NCBI GenBank assembly: GCA_015660915.1
Contig: JACTTZ010000004.1
Location: 62,001-126,000, forward strand
Direction: 5' to 3'
DNA length: 64,000 nt
From: Methanomicrobia archaeon
GTDB lineage: Archaea > Halobacteriota > Bog-38 > Methanoflorentales > Methanoflorentaceae
Shown: piece after piece, positions 36,054 to 44,259 of the stretch
How the letters are laid out: each line of letters opens with the position of its first letter
Numbering within the stretch: the first letter of the stretch is position 1
Notes under the pieces: generated by a model
The model's input: the letters and a program-made list of their open reading frames with translations, nothing else
Databases searched by the model: none
Told to the model about the DNA's origin: nothing
Made by a program: the position numbers and the translations under genes

Positions 36054-36932
36054 ATGAACTATTCGCGTCTTTTAAAAGCTTTGCAGCGCCGACAGAGAAG
36101 GCAACAGGCGATGATTCGCCTACTTAAGAAGATGCATCGCCGCGGATTTGAGCCGAATTTTTTTGAGATCGGCCACGTTGACGTAGCTATTCCTCGCCTC
36201 GATCCTTCGTTTCGTGGGTATCGGATTGCGAGTATCGCAGACATTCATTTGGATGAATGGCTCAACGCACGACGTTTTGACGAGGTGATCGATCTCATTA
36301 ACAGGCAGCAACCTGATTTAGTGGCAATTATCGGCGATCTCTTCTCCTACGAGGTTGACGGTCTCTCGCAGCAGATGGTCGCCTCTCTAAAAAAACTAAG
36401 GCCAAAAGACGCCAGTGTTGCCGTGCTCGGGAATCACGATCACTGGGCCGGCGCGGCAGCTGTTCGCCAAGTTTTGGAACAAAGCGACGTTATAGACCTG
36501 AGTAACGACATATTAACGCTCAAAAAAGGACGAGCGACGCTGCACGTTGCTGGCGTTGATAGCGTTATGTGGCGTAAACAGCGGTTGGATTCAGTGCTAA
36601 AGAAACTTCCGCCGCTAGGCCCTGCAATCCTACTTGCACACGAGCCTGATTTCGCAGACATAAGCTCTGCTACAGGAAGATTCAGCTTGCAGATTTCGGG
36701 GCACTCGCACGGAGGACAGTGGATCGTGCCAGGAATCGGACCTCCAATTCGCGGCCTGTACTCTCGAAAGTACCCGCTTGGACGATATCGCGTGGGCAAC
36801 ATGACGCACTACACGAACCGTGGAATCGGGACGAGCATAATCCGTCTAAGGATCAATTGCCCGCCGGAGATTACGATCTTCACGTTGAAGCCCTCAAGCA
36901 GTCTAGAGGTAGACAACAAGGCCCATCGTTAG
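36054..36932 (+). CDS. Metallophosphoesterase (YkuE-like)
   Basis: A 292-residue calcineurin-like hydrolase. All metal motifs are present: SIADIHLDEW, IIGDLFS, LGNHDHW, LAHEPDF and ISGHSHGGQW, coordinating two metal ions. The basic N-terminus (LQRRQRRQQAMIRLLKKMHRR) is unusual and could bind membrane phospholipid or nucleic acid. YkuE-like enzymes often act on lipid headgroups such as UDP-diacylglucosamine. AAGGAG lies 4 nt before the ATG. Confidence 0.88.
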   Translation: MNYSRLLKALQRRQRRQQAMIRLLKKMHRRGFEPNFFEIGHVDVAIPRLDPSFRGYRIASIADIHLDEWLNARRFDEVIDLINRQQPDLVAIIGDLFSYEVDGLSQQMVASLKKLRPKDASVAVLGNHDHWAGAAAVRQVLEQSDVIDLSNDILTLKKGRATLHVAGVDSVMWRKQRLDSVLKKLPPLGPAILLAHEPDFADISSATGRFSLQISGHSHGGQWIVPGIGPPIRGLYSRKYPLGRYRVGNMTHYTNRGIGTSIIRLRINCPPEITIFTLKPSSSLEVDNKAHR

Positions 36933-37116
36933 GGTCAATTCGATAGCCCAGTACGACGAAGAGTGTTCCCGTCGTGCTACCTTCCGCGTTCAGGTTCGAC
37001 CGGGTAAATTTCAGCCCCGATAGTAGGACGAGTTTACACCATGATATGATCGTCCCAGTCGACGCTCCGAAGACCACGGTTGCCTTTAAGTTCCAGATTA
37101 ACATAATTAGGCGACG

Positions 37117-37866
37117 ATGAGCTACAGCAAACGGTTTCCAAGAGTAATCATGGACTATGAAGGCGACCAGCGTCCGGATTACGATGATGTAGCGATGGAG
37201 GATAGCATCACACTGTTTGTCAACGACATGCGAATCGCGACCCTCATTGCCTCGCCGGAAATGCTCAGGGAGCTTTGTATCGGTTACTTGGTCACCGAAG
37301 GGGTTGTATCAAGCTTCGAAGAGATTCGGGACGTCAACGTTGACGACGCCAAGCGGGAGGCGTACATCACCGTCTCTTCCTTTGATCAAGTCGAGCTGTG
37401 GCACGAAGTGCGCTCTTCCGGCTGTGTCGGGATAAAATGGTGGACAAACGAAGACGTCCGGGTGACTTCTGCTACAACATTTGCAAAGGCCGTGCTCAAA
37501 AAGAGCTTAAAGCACCTCGACACTCAAGCCCGGAGACAAACGCACGGCGTTCACGTAGCAGCGCTGTTCGACGCAACGGGCAAACTATTAGCACAAGCGG
37601 TAGACGTTGGAAGACATAGTGCCATTGATAAGGTCGTCGGGATATATGTCGGCAACGATTTTTCCGAAACGTTCTTGTTATCATCTGGGAGGCAGCCGGC
37701 AGGCATGGTCCTGAAAGCGGCTCGAGCCGGTATACCCTTGATCCTCTCAAAGGCCGCACCAATCAGCACTGGCGTTGAGGCGGCACTTCAAGCCGGCGTG
37801 ACGCTCATATGCTTTGCTAATGAACGTCAGTTTGCAGTGTATTCGCATCCAGAAAGGCTCGTTTAG
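37117..37866 (+). CDS. fdhD: FdhD-like sulfur carrier for formate dehydrogenase maturation
   Basis: A 249-residue FdhD-family protein. LIASPEMLRELCIGYLVTEG, THGVHVAALFD, DVGRHSAIDKVVG and SSGRQPAGMVLKAARAGIP are signature segments. FdhD takes sulfur from a cysteine desulfurase and passes it to the molybdenum cofactor of formate dehydrogenase. The flexible loop that carries CxxC in E. coli reads SSGCVGIKWW here, with a single Cys. No formate dehydrogenase genes are in the window. Confidence 0.88.
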   Translation: MSYSKRFPRVIMDYEGDQRPDYDDVAMEDSITLFVNDMRIATLIASPEMLRELCIGYLVTEGVVSSFEEIRDVNVDDAKREAYITVSSFDQVELWHEVRSSGCVGIKWWTNEDVRVTSATTFAKAVLKKSLKHLDTQARRQTHGVHVAALFDATGKLLAQAVDVGRHSAIDKVVGIYVGNDFSETFLLSSGRQPAGMVLKAARAGIPLILSKAAPISTGVEAALQAGVTLICFANERQFAVYSHPERLV

Positions 37867-37890
37867 CTTCAGCTTCAAGCAGTTTCAGTT

Positions 37891-38496
37891 TTAAGGCTCG
37901 CGCCCTGCCGTTATGACAAAAATGCCGACTTGCGACAGGAGGTTCTGAAAACGTTTCACGGTCTTGCCCGTTGCACAGCTTCGCAAGCCTATAAGCCGCT
38001 CTATGGCGATTTTTCGCGTCCGGCAAAACTCCTTGAAATCGGCGATGGTCGAGAGGTGGATATTGGGGGTATCATACCAGTCACGAGGCAAGAAATCGAC
38101 TTTTGGCATCTGCCCTTTGACTAGCAAATACCCCCGTATTCTGAAGTAGCCGAAATTCGGAAAGCTCACAATGGCCCTATTCCCAACGCGAAGCATTTCC
38201 TCAATGACAAGCGTCGGTCTGTGCACGACTTGGAGCGTCTGGTTCAATACAACGTAGTCGAAGGACGCGTCATCATAGTCACCAAGCCCTTCGTCTATGT
38301 CACCGTGGAAGACCGTAAGCCCTTTACGCACACAAACAGCAATGCATCGATCGTCAATTTCCACGCCACGGATATCTGAGGTTCCCTTTTGTTTTAGCTT
38401 GATTAGTAAGTCCCCGCTTCCGCAGCCGAGGTCAAGTACGCGTGAGCCTTCAGGAATGAGACTAACGATGATGTCTTGGTCAAATCGTCGGATCAT
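37891..38496 (-). CDS. metW: MetW-like methyltransferase-fold protein
   Basis: A 201-residue protein with the SAM-binding VLDLGCGSGDLLIKL motif, DIRGVEIDD as the acidic strand end, and the MetW-typical VVLNQTLQVVHRPTLVIEEMLRVG. MetW proteins partner MetX in methionine synthesis and regulate or activate it. It overlaps metX by 4 bp. The TWYD-like segment DWYDTPNIHLSTIADF also matches the family. Confidence 0.92.
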   Translation of the reverse strand: MIRRFDQDIIVSLIPEGSRVLDLGCGSGDLLIKLKQKGTSDIRGVEIDDRCIAVCVRKGLTVFHGDIDEGLGDYDDASFDYVVLNQTLQVVHRPTLVIEEMLRVGNRAIVSFPNFGYFRIRGYLLVKGQMPKVDFLPRDWYDTPNIHLSTIADFKEFCRTRKIAIERLIGLRSCATGKTVKRFQNLLSQVGIFVITAGREP

Positions 38497-39584
38497 AACT
38501 GCCCGGCTACGTTTTCTAAAAAGCCTGAAATGAGTTCGGTAAGGGGCGCCACATCAAGGAGGAATGCGTCGTGCCCACGCGATGACTGGACGTCACAGTA
38601 CGTGACGTCTTTGCGTTTCCTGCGTAGCGTTCGCACGAGCAATTTCAACTGAGCAGGGGGGAACAACCAGTCTGACGAAAAGGAAATCACTAGCATCTTT
38701 GATTTGATCGAAGCGAGATCAGGCAGATCAAAGTAGTCCATTGCTTTCGTTATATAAAGATACGAATTCGCGTCGAAACGTTCGACGAATCTGCTGCCCT
38801 TGTAGTGCAGGTAGCTCTCGACCTCGAAATCTTCGGAAAAACGGTAGTGGTAGCCGTTTACTCCTTTGAGCGCTCGACCAAACTTCTCGTGCATCGACTC
38901 CTCACTCAGGTACGTGATATGGCCGATCATACGGGCGAGTGCGAGTCCTGTGCGCGGAGGTATTCCCCCGTAATAATCCCCGTTTTGCCAGCACGAGTCT
39001 GCCATGATCGCTTGACGACCAACCTCGTTGAACGCGATTCCTTGAGCCGAGAGTCGATTGGCCGCGGCAAGAATCAAGGCCGATCTGACCGCTTCGGGAT
39101 AGTCAACGGCCCACTGCAGGGCCTGCATCCCCCCGATCGACCCACCGACAACAGCTAGAAGCGCACGTATTCCCAAACTGTCGACGAGGTGTTTTTGCGC
39201 ACGCACCATATCCCCGACAGTGATCACCGGGAAACTGAGTCCGTAAGGGCGCCCCGTCGCCGGATCGACGCTGGCCGGTCCGGTTGATCCACCGCACCCT
39301 CCGAGGACATTTGAACAGATCACAAAGTAGCGGTCGGTGTCAAGCGCTCTTCCCGGCCCGATGAAGTCCTCCCACCAGCCGTGCTCGCCTTTGTCATTGA
39401 CGAAGCCCGCGTGAGCGCTGCCAGAGAGCGCGTGCAGGAGTAGTATCGCGTTGTCCTTGGCCGCGTTTAGTCGACCGTACGTCTCATATGCGATCGTTAC
39501 TGGCGAGAACGTCCTTCCACAGTCTAACTCGAGTGCTTCAAAGCTGTAGCTGTGGGTTTGGGGAAGCGCATCTAGGACGTACAT
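38493..39584 (-). CDS. metX: Homoserine O-acyltransferase (MetX)
   Basis: A 363-residue alpha/beta hydrolase. GGSIGGMQALQWAVDYP contains the nucleophilic Ser, VISFSSDWLFPPAQ the Asp and SSRGHDAFLLD the His of the triad. LLHALSGSAHAG forms the oxyanion region and GPGRALDTDRYFVICSNVLGG is characteristic. It acylates homoserine, probably with acetyl-CoA. It overlaps metY by 13 bp. Confidence 0.94.
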   Translation of the reverse strand: MYVLDALPQTHSYSFEALELDCGRTFSPVTIAYETYGRLNAAKDNAILLLHALSGSAHAGFVNDKGEHGWWEDFIGPGRALDTDRYFVICSNVLGGCGGSTGPASVDPATGRPYGLSFPVITVGDMVRAQKHLVDSLGIRALLAVVGGSIGGMQALQWAVDYPEAVRSALILAAANRLSAQGIAFNEVGRQAIMADSCWQNGDYYGGIPPRTGLALARMIGHITYLSEESMHEKFGRALKGVNGYHYRFSEDFEVESYLHYKGSRFVERFDANSYLYITKAMDYFDLPDLASIKSKMLVISFSSDWLFPPAQLKLLVRTLRRKRKDVTYCDVQSSRGHDAFLLDVAPLTELISGFLENVAGQL

Positions 39585-40843
39585 GCGAGTGCCTGGTCAA
39601 TATCCTCAATAATGTCTTCGATGTCTTCTATGCCTACGGAAAGCCGCACGAAGTCATCACTGACTCCCGCCAAGGCCCGCTCCTGCGGGCTCAGCTGCTG
39701 GTGGGTCGTGCTTGCCGGGTGCACCACTAACGACTTTGCGTCCCCGATATTGGCGAGGTGACTGAAGAGCTTAACGTGTTCAATAAATTTTACCGCCGCT
39801 TCATAGCCGCCTTTCACGCCAAAGCCGACGAGCGCACTGGCGCCCTTTGGCAGGTATTTCTGTGCCAGAGCGTAAGAGCGATGGCTCTCCAATCCGGGGT
39901 AGCTTACCCATTCTACGCCTTCATGATCGCTTAAAAACTTGGCTACGTGAAGCGCATTTTCACTGTGTCGTGCCATACGCAGATGAAGCGATTCGAGACC
40001 CTGCAACGTCAAGAACGCATTGAAAGGACTCAGAGCCGGGCCCATATCACGCAAGAGGTGCACACGTGCTTTCACTAGGTAAGCAAGCCAGCCAAAAGCG
40101 TCCGTGTAGACGAGGCCGTTGTACGTCGCGTCCGGCTCAGTCAGATCGTGAAACTTGCCATTGGTCCAGTCAAATGTTGCAGCGTCGACGATCAGGCCCC
40201 CGATGGAGGTGCCGTGGCCACCCATGAATTTGGTAAGGCTGTTGACGACTACGTCGGCGCCATAGTCGATCGGTCTGCAAAGAATCGGCGTGGCAGCGGT
40301 GTTGTCGACGATGAGGGGGACGCCGGCGTCGTGGGCGAGTTCCGAGATGCGTTCGACGTCAAACACGTCTAAGCTCGGGTTACCAATTGTTTCTCCAAAA
40401 AACGCCTTTGTTTTGTCGCTGACGTGCGCCGAAAAGTTGTCCGGATCGGTCGAATCGACGAGGTGCACTTTGATGCCCATCTTGGCGAGTGTGGATGAAA
40501 ACAAAGTGTATGTACCGCCATAGAGCTGTGATGATGAAACGATCTCATCTCCTGGCTCCGCGATATTCAGAATCGATAGGGTAATCGCCGCCATACCGCT
40601 CGCAACGGCAAGGCCGGCCTTGCCTCCTTCGAGCTGAGCGACGCGCTTTTCGAGAACGTCGCTCGTAGGGTTCATAATCCGGGTGTATATGTTGCCGGTA
40701 TCTTTGAGCGCAAATAGATTTGCCGCGTGCTCTGTGCTGTCAAACAGGTACGACGTCGTTTGATAGATCGGAACGGCCCTCGCCTTGGTGATAGGATCAT
40801 CCGACTGTCCTCCGTGGACTGCAATGGTTCCAAGTCTGTGCAT
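39572..40843 (-). CDS. metY: O-acetylhomoserine sulfhydrylase (MetY)
   Basis: About 423 residues of the Cys/Met-metabolism PLP family. YSGAL-type residues here read QTTSYLFDSTEHAANLF; the PLP Lys lies in VVNSLTKFMGGHG; IVDNTAATPILCRPIDYGAD and HPASTTHQQLSPQE are further signatures. It makes homocysteine from O-acetylhomoserine and sulfide. ATG 40843 follows GAGGTGG. A perfect 16-bp palindrome overlaps the promoter. This is a second, independent homocysteine route beside the DUF39 operon. Confidence 0.93.
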   Translation of the reverse strand: MHRLGTIAVHGGQSDDPITKARAVPIYQTTSYLFDSTEHAANLFALKDTGNIYTRIMNPTSDVLEKRVAQLEGGKAGLAVASGMAAITLSILNIAEPGDEIVSSSQLYGGTYTLFSSTLAKMGIKVHLVDSTDPDNFSAHVSDKTKAFFGETIGNPSLDVFDVERISELAHDAGVPLIVDNTAATPILCRPIDYGADVVVNSLTKFMGGHGTSIGGLIVDAATFDWTNGKFHDLTEPDATYNGLVYTDAFGWLAYLVKARVHLLRDMGPALSPFNAFLTLQGLESLHLRMARHSENALHVAKFLSDHEGVEWVSYPGLESHRSYALAQKYLPKGASALVGFGVKGGYEAAVKFIEHVKLFSHLANIGDAKSLVVHPASTTHQQLSPQERALAGVSDDFVRLSVGIEDIEDIIEDIDQALACTS

Positions 40844-40871
40844 CATCCACCTCTTTTCACAACATTTATTA

Positions 40872-40887
40872 TATAACAATTGTTATA
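40872..40887. promoter_or_regulatory. Perfect 16-bp palindrome in the metY promoter
   Basis: TATAACAATTGTTATA is a perfect palindrome ~30 bp upstream of metY, where the minus-strand TATA element would be. A dimeric repressor there would block the met operon. The divergent helix-turn-helix gene at 40987 is a candidate binder. Confidence 0.6.
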
Positions 40888-40986
40888 ATGTTGATATGGC
40901 GTGTATAGCGCACGCCTCATCATTAAGCTTTCGGAGAAGGCAAAAAATAGTATAGAGCATATTGTGTAGCGTCTTCTGAGCACGTC

Positions 40987-41316
40987 ATGAAAGCACAACG
41001 ATCACCCTGTGAGAAAGCAGTCTGGAGTATCCTCCCCACCATCCGCTGCGAGACTGCCAAACAGCTCGCAAACCTCGGCTTATCCCAGAGGACAATCTCA
41101 GAACGTCTCGGCATTACGCAGCCTGCGGTCAGCCAGTACGTAGCGAGCAAGAGGGGGACGACGATCGCCGTTACCGCCGGAGCTCGAACCCTTATCCAAT
41201 CGCTCGCCGAAGACGTCGCAAATGGAAAAGACCTTAATCTAAATGACCGGATGTGTGAGATATGCACGTTCATCCAGGGCGATGAAAAGTGCACGACTGT
41301 GAATCGGCAACCATGA
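40987..41316 (+). CDS. Helix-turn-helix regulator with C-terminal Cys pair (COG2522-like)
   Basis: A 109-residue protein. SPCEKAVWSILPTIRCETAK leads into a helix-turn-helix (LGLSQRTISERLGITQPAVSQYVASKRG) typical of an archaeal Xre-like family. The tail has CEICTFIQGDEKC, three Cys that may bind a metal or FeS cluster and sense redox. Its stop overlaps the nadA start (ATGA), so it is cotranscribed with nadA. It lies divergent from metY and could regulate either. Confidence 0.8.
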   Translation: MKAQRSPCEKAVWSILPTIRCETAKQLANLGLSQRTISERLGITQPAVSQYVASKRGTTIAVTAGARTLIQSLAEDVANGKDLNLNDRMCEICTFIQGDEKCTTVNRQP

Positions 41317-42206
41317 GAGACCGTTTGAGACGACTGAAAGAGGGAAACGACGCGGTCATTTTGGCGCATAACTATCAGCGCGACGAGGTGCAAGATGCCG
41401 CTGACTACGTAGGCGACTCGTTTGAGCTTTCAAAGATCGCGTCTGAGATCAGGTGTCGAGTGATCGTGTTTTGTGGGGTCGACTTCATGGCAGAAAACGC
41501 TGCCATCCTCTCGCCGGAAAAGCAGGTCTTGCTGCCCGTAAAGGAGGCGACGTGCCCGATGTCGCACATGATCTCCCGAAAAGACGTGCGACAACTGAAG
41601 AAGCGCTACCCAGAAACGCCTGTTGTGTGCTACGTTAACACGTCGGCTGACGTTAAGGCTGAGTGCGACACGTGCTGTACGTCGGCAAATGCGGTAAAGA
41701 TTATCAATGCGCTTGACGCAGACCGAATTCTCTTTGTTCCCGACCGAAATCTCGGAGACTATCTGGCGACGAAAACTGACAAAGAGATTATATCATGGAA
41801 CGGCTTCTGCCCGACACACCAAGTGATTACACTTGGCGATGTGCTCATCAAACGGCAGGAACAACCTGACTGCGAGATCGTCGTGCATCCCGAGTGCCGG
41901 CCCGAGGTGATTGCGGCAGCAGATTACGTCTACGGAACCGGGGGCATGTTGCGTCACGCCGCGAAAAGCAAAGCGCGCCACATCGCCATCGGAACCGAAG
42001 TGGGCATGCTCCATCGACTTGCGACGCAGGAACCGAACAAGGAGTTCTCTGCACTCGCCGACACCGTATGCCCAAACATGAAGCGCACGCGCCTTAAAGA
42101 CGCTGTACAAGCCCTCGAACAGAAGAAGTACCGTGTTACGGTGCCCGAGAATGTCCGCAAAGACGCCAAGAAAGCGCTTGACAAGATGCTTGAGATGGGC
42201 GCTTAG
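41313..42206 (+). CDS. nadA: Quinolinate synthase A
   Basis: A 297-residue [4Fe-4S] enzyme that condenses iminoaspartate with dihydroxyacetone phosphate to quinolinate for NAD. VILAHNYQRDEVQDAADYVGDS is the start motif (His, Tyr), VVCYVNTSADVKAECDTCCTS holds a cluster Cys, VPDRNLGDYLA and the Cys near VHPECRPEV and VCPNMKRT provide the others. ATG 41313 overlaps the regulator stop by 4 bp; the longer frame is a shadow. nadB and nadC are not visible. Confidence 0.95.
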   Translation: MRDRLRRLKEGNDAVILAHNYQRDEVQDAADYVGDSFELSKIASEIRCRVIVFCGVDFMAENAAILSPEKQVLLPVKEATCPMSHMISRKDVRQLKKRYPETPVVCYVNTSADVKAECDTCCTSANAVKIINALDADRILFVPDRNLGDYLATKTDKEIISWNGFCPTHQVITLGDVLIKRQEQPDCEIVVHPECRPEVIAAADYVYGTGGMLRHAAKSKARHIAIGTEVGMLHRLATQEPNKEFSALADTVCPNMKRTRLKDAVQALEQKKYRVTVPENVRKDAKKALDKMLEMGA

Positions 42207-42302
42207 AGCTTCCACTGGAGGTTGGCACGCGCACGTTGTGGCGACAAATCCGCGCGCAGGCGACAAATAGAGAAACGCGAGCGCGTGTTGTGTGAGGATG
42301 CT

Positions 42303-42755
42303 ATGTATAGCGAGAAAGTCATGCTGCATTTTATGAACCCGCACAATATGGGGGAGATCGAGAACCCGAGTGGGGTCGGCGTCGTCGGCAACCCTGTATG
42401 CGGGGACCTCATGCAGATTCAGATCAAGGTGGAAGACGGCGTTCTTACGGACGTCAAGTTCAAAACGTTCGGCTGTGGGGCAGCCATCGCAACGAGCAGC
42501 ATGGTCACCGATCTGGCGATCGGAAAGACGATCGAAGAGGCGCTCAAGATCACACGAGAGGACGTCGCCGAGAACCTCGAAGGGTTGCCTCCGGTGAAGA
42601 TGCACTGCTCCAATCTGGCCGCCGACGCTCTGCACGCGGCAATCGAGGATTATCTAAAGAAAGAGGGGCGCGGCGAGTGGCTTAACGGAAAGAAAAAGGG
42701 CACAAAGAAAAAGACTGGAACAAAAAAGAGTGCGCGTCGGCGGCGGGCCGCCTAG
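42303..42755 (+). CDS. nifU: NifU/IscU-type FeS scaffold with a basic C-terminal tail
   Basis: A 150-residue scaffold. NPVCGD, FGCGAAIATSSM and MHCSNLAADAL carry the three cluster Cys, and the Asp after the first Cys matches IscU. FeS clusters are assembled here from sulfur supplied by a desulfurase such as the one at 29172. The last ~22 residues (GKKKGTKKKTGTKKSARRRR) are unusually Lys/Arg-rich and absent from standard IscU; they could bind nucleic acid or a partner. ATG 42303 follows GTGAGGATG. Confidence 0.92.
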   Translation: MYSEKVMLHFMNPHNMGEIENPSGVGVVGNPVCGDLMQIQIKVEDGVLTDVKFKTFGCGAAIATSSMVTDLAIGKTIEEALKITREDVAENLEGLPPVKMHCSNLAADALHAAIEDYLKKEGRGEWLNGKKKGTKKKTGTKKSARRRRAA

Positions 42756-42796
42756 CGCTGCATATTAAGAAGTCCACTGCTTATTTCACTTCAATC

Positions 42797-43327
42797 CTAA
42801 CCCGCGCTTATTTGTGTCAAGATAGCAGAAGTATCGACAGGATAAGGATAAGTGCCGACTACAACGCCGTTATGTAGCACGATAACCGTCGGGTATCCCG
42901 TTACCCCATATTGCTGGACCGTGCTGGTGTCAGTGCTTAGTACCGATTGCACAACGCCCGTATTCATAAGCTGTGTATAGCCCGGTGTACTCTCGAAATT
43001 AGCACAAAACGGACAGCCTATCTCGTGGAAGTAGAGAATGGTGTAGCCTGGTGAAGGAGAACCAGAGGGTGTGGCCAGCACGGTTGGTGTGGCCAGCACG
43101 GTTGGTGTGGCCAGCACGGTTGGTGTGGCCAGCACGGTTGGTGTGGCCAGCACGGTTGGTGTAGGTGTCACGGTTGCTTTGGCGGTAGCTACTTTAGATG
43201 AAGAATTTGCGGTCGCCGACGCAGTTGGTGATGATGAGGATGATCCAGTGCATCCTGCGGTGGCTACACAAATGAGAAGTGCGGCACATATCGCTATCAT
43301 TGCTGCTTGTTTTTTCATAAAAGTCAT
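42797..43327 (-). CDS. Exported thioredoxin-fold lipoprotein, copy A
   Basis: A 176-residue protein with an N-terminal signal (MIAICAALLICVATAGC) ending at a lipobox-like AGC, a Ser/Thr/Ala linker, and a thioredoxin-like domain with CPFC and a cis-Pro region GYPTVIVL. It likely acts in disulfide exchange outside the cell. The linker holds five perfect TPTVLA repeats encoded by an 18-bp tandem repeat (43071-43160). It is a duplicate of the gene at 43620, with nearly identical signal peptide. Confidence 0.8.
   Translation of the reverse strand: MTFMKKQAAMIAICAALLICVATAGCTGSSSSSPTASATANSSSKVATAKATVTPTPTVLATPTVLATPTVLATPTVLATPTVLATPSGSPSPGYTILYFHEIGCPFCANFESTPGYTQLMNTGVVQSVLSTDTSTVQQYGVTGYPTVIVLHNGVVVGTYPYPVDTSAILTQISAG
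43071..43160. repeat. Five perfect 18-bp tandem repeats inside a gene
   Basis: The unit gtggccagcacggttggt occurs five times without mismatch, coding on the minus strand for a hexapeptide (TPTVLA phase) in the lipoprotein linker. The paralogous linker at 43620-44066 lacks it, so it expanded after duplication. Confidence 0.95.
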
Positions 43328-43521
43328 ACCTCGAAAAATACGTTCACTGTGAGTACTAAGACTCTTGCTTCAAGGTACATAAGGTTTCTGCATGAGACAT
43401 CGTTTCACGTGACTTTTAGGGGTTATTTGCCCAGATAAGGCCCTTATCGTCCTTTTGTCGATTTCGGCAAAATTAGATCAACGCCCCGGCGATGCATGCA
43501 GTAGACTTCAAGAACACTAAG

Positions 43522-43597
43522 TTGATACCAGTGATGATGAACTGCACCCCAATGGGGAGCAGGAGGAGCCCGAGCACACGATTGACCGCCTTGAATT
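43522..43597 (-). pseudogene. Duplicated 3' fragment of the marC gene
   Basis: These ~76 bp closely match the 3' end of the marC gene (about 44276-44351). On the minus strand they encode FKAVNRVLGLLLLPIGVQF, equivalent to FKVVNRVLGLLLLAIGVQF. No start or upstream part is present. The flanking DNA also matches, so it marks the edge of a tandem duplication including the thioredoxin gene. Confidence 0.85.
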
Positions 43598-43619
43598 AAC
43601 GTCACATGTCGCCGCGAGC

Positions 43620-44066
43620 CTAACCTGCTGCGAGCAAGCTATCTATTTGTGCATTGATAGCAGAAGCATCGGTAGGATCGACCCAACGGCCGATTTCAGT
43701 ACCGTGGTTTAGCAAGATGAGCGTTGGCACTCCTGTTACATTATACTGGTCGGTGCGAAAGCTTTGATTGCTCACTATCCATTGCACGTTGACCTTCTTT
43801 TGAAGCTGCTGAAAGCTGGTCGTGTTCTCTAATGCTTGACAGTAGGGACAGGTAGGTTTATAGAAGAAGAGCACGCTCAGGCTTGCCGATCCTCCCGCTG
43901 AAGCAGAGGGTGTGGGCGTCACAGTTGCTGACGCGGCAGCTGCTTTAGATGATGCATGTGCAGTCGCCGACGCAGTTGGTGATGATGAGGATGCAGCGCA
44001 TCCTGCGGTGGCTACACAAATGAGAAGTGCGGCACATATCGCTATCATTGCTGCTTGTTTTTTCAT
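43620..44066 (-). CDS. Exported thioredoxin-fold lipoprotein, copy B
   Basis: A 148-residue paralog of the gene at 42797: same signal peptide and AGC lipobox-like end, a short Ser/Ala/Thr linker without the hexapeptide repeats, and a thioredoxin domain with CPYC and VTGVPTLILLNHG. It is likely anchored in the membrane and working on extracytoplasmic disulfides. Copy B lies directly downstream of intact marC and so is probably the parental locus. Confidence 0.8.
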   Translation of the reverse strand: MKKQAAMIAICAALLICVATAGCAASSSSPTASATAHASSKAAAASATVTPTPSASAGGSASLSVLFFYKPTCPYCQALENTTSFQQLQKKVNVQWIVSNQSFRTDQYNVTGVPTLILLNHGTEIGRWVDPTDASAINAQIDSLLAAG

Positions 44067-44259
44067 AAAAGTTATACCTCGAAAAAATGAACGTTTACTG
44101 TGGGTGCAGAGGCTCTTGCTTTAAGGTACATAAAGTTTCTGCATGAGAATTCGGTTCACGTGGCTTTTGGGAGTTATTTGCCCTGAATGGGGGCTCTTAC
44201 CGTTCTTTTGTCCCTTCGGCATAGTTGAATCATCGCCCTGTAGTGAGGCAAGGAGTAGA

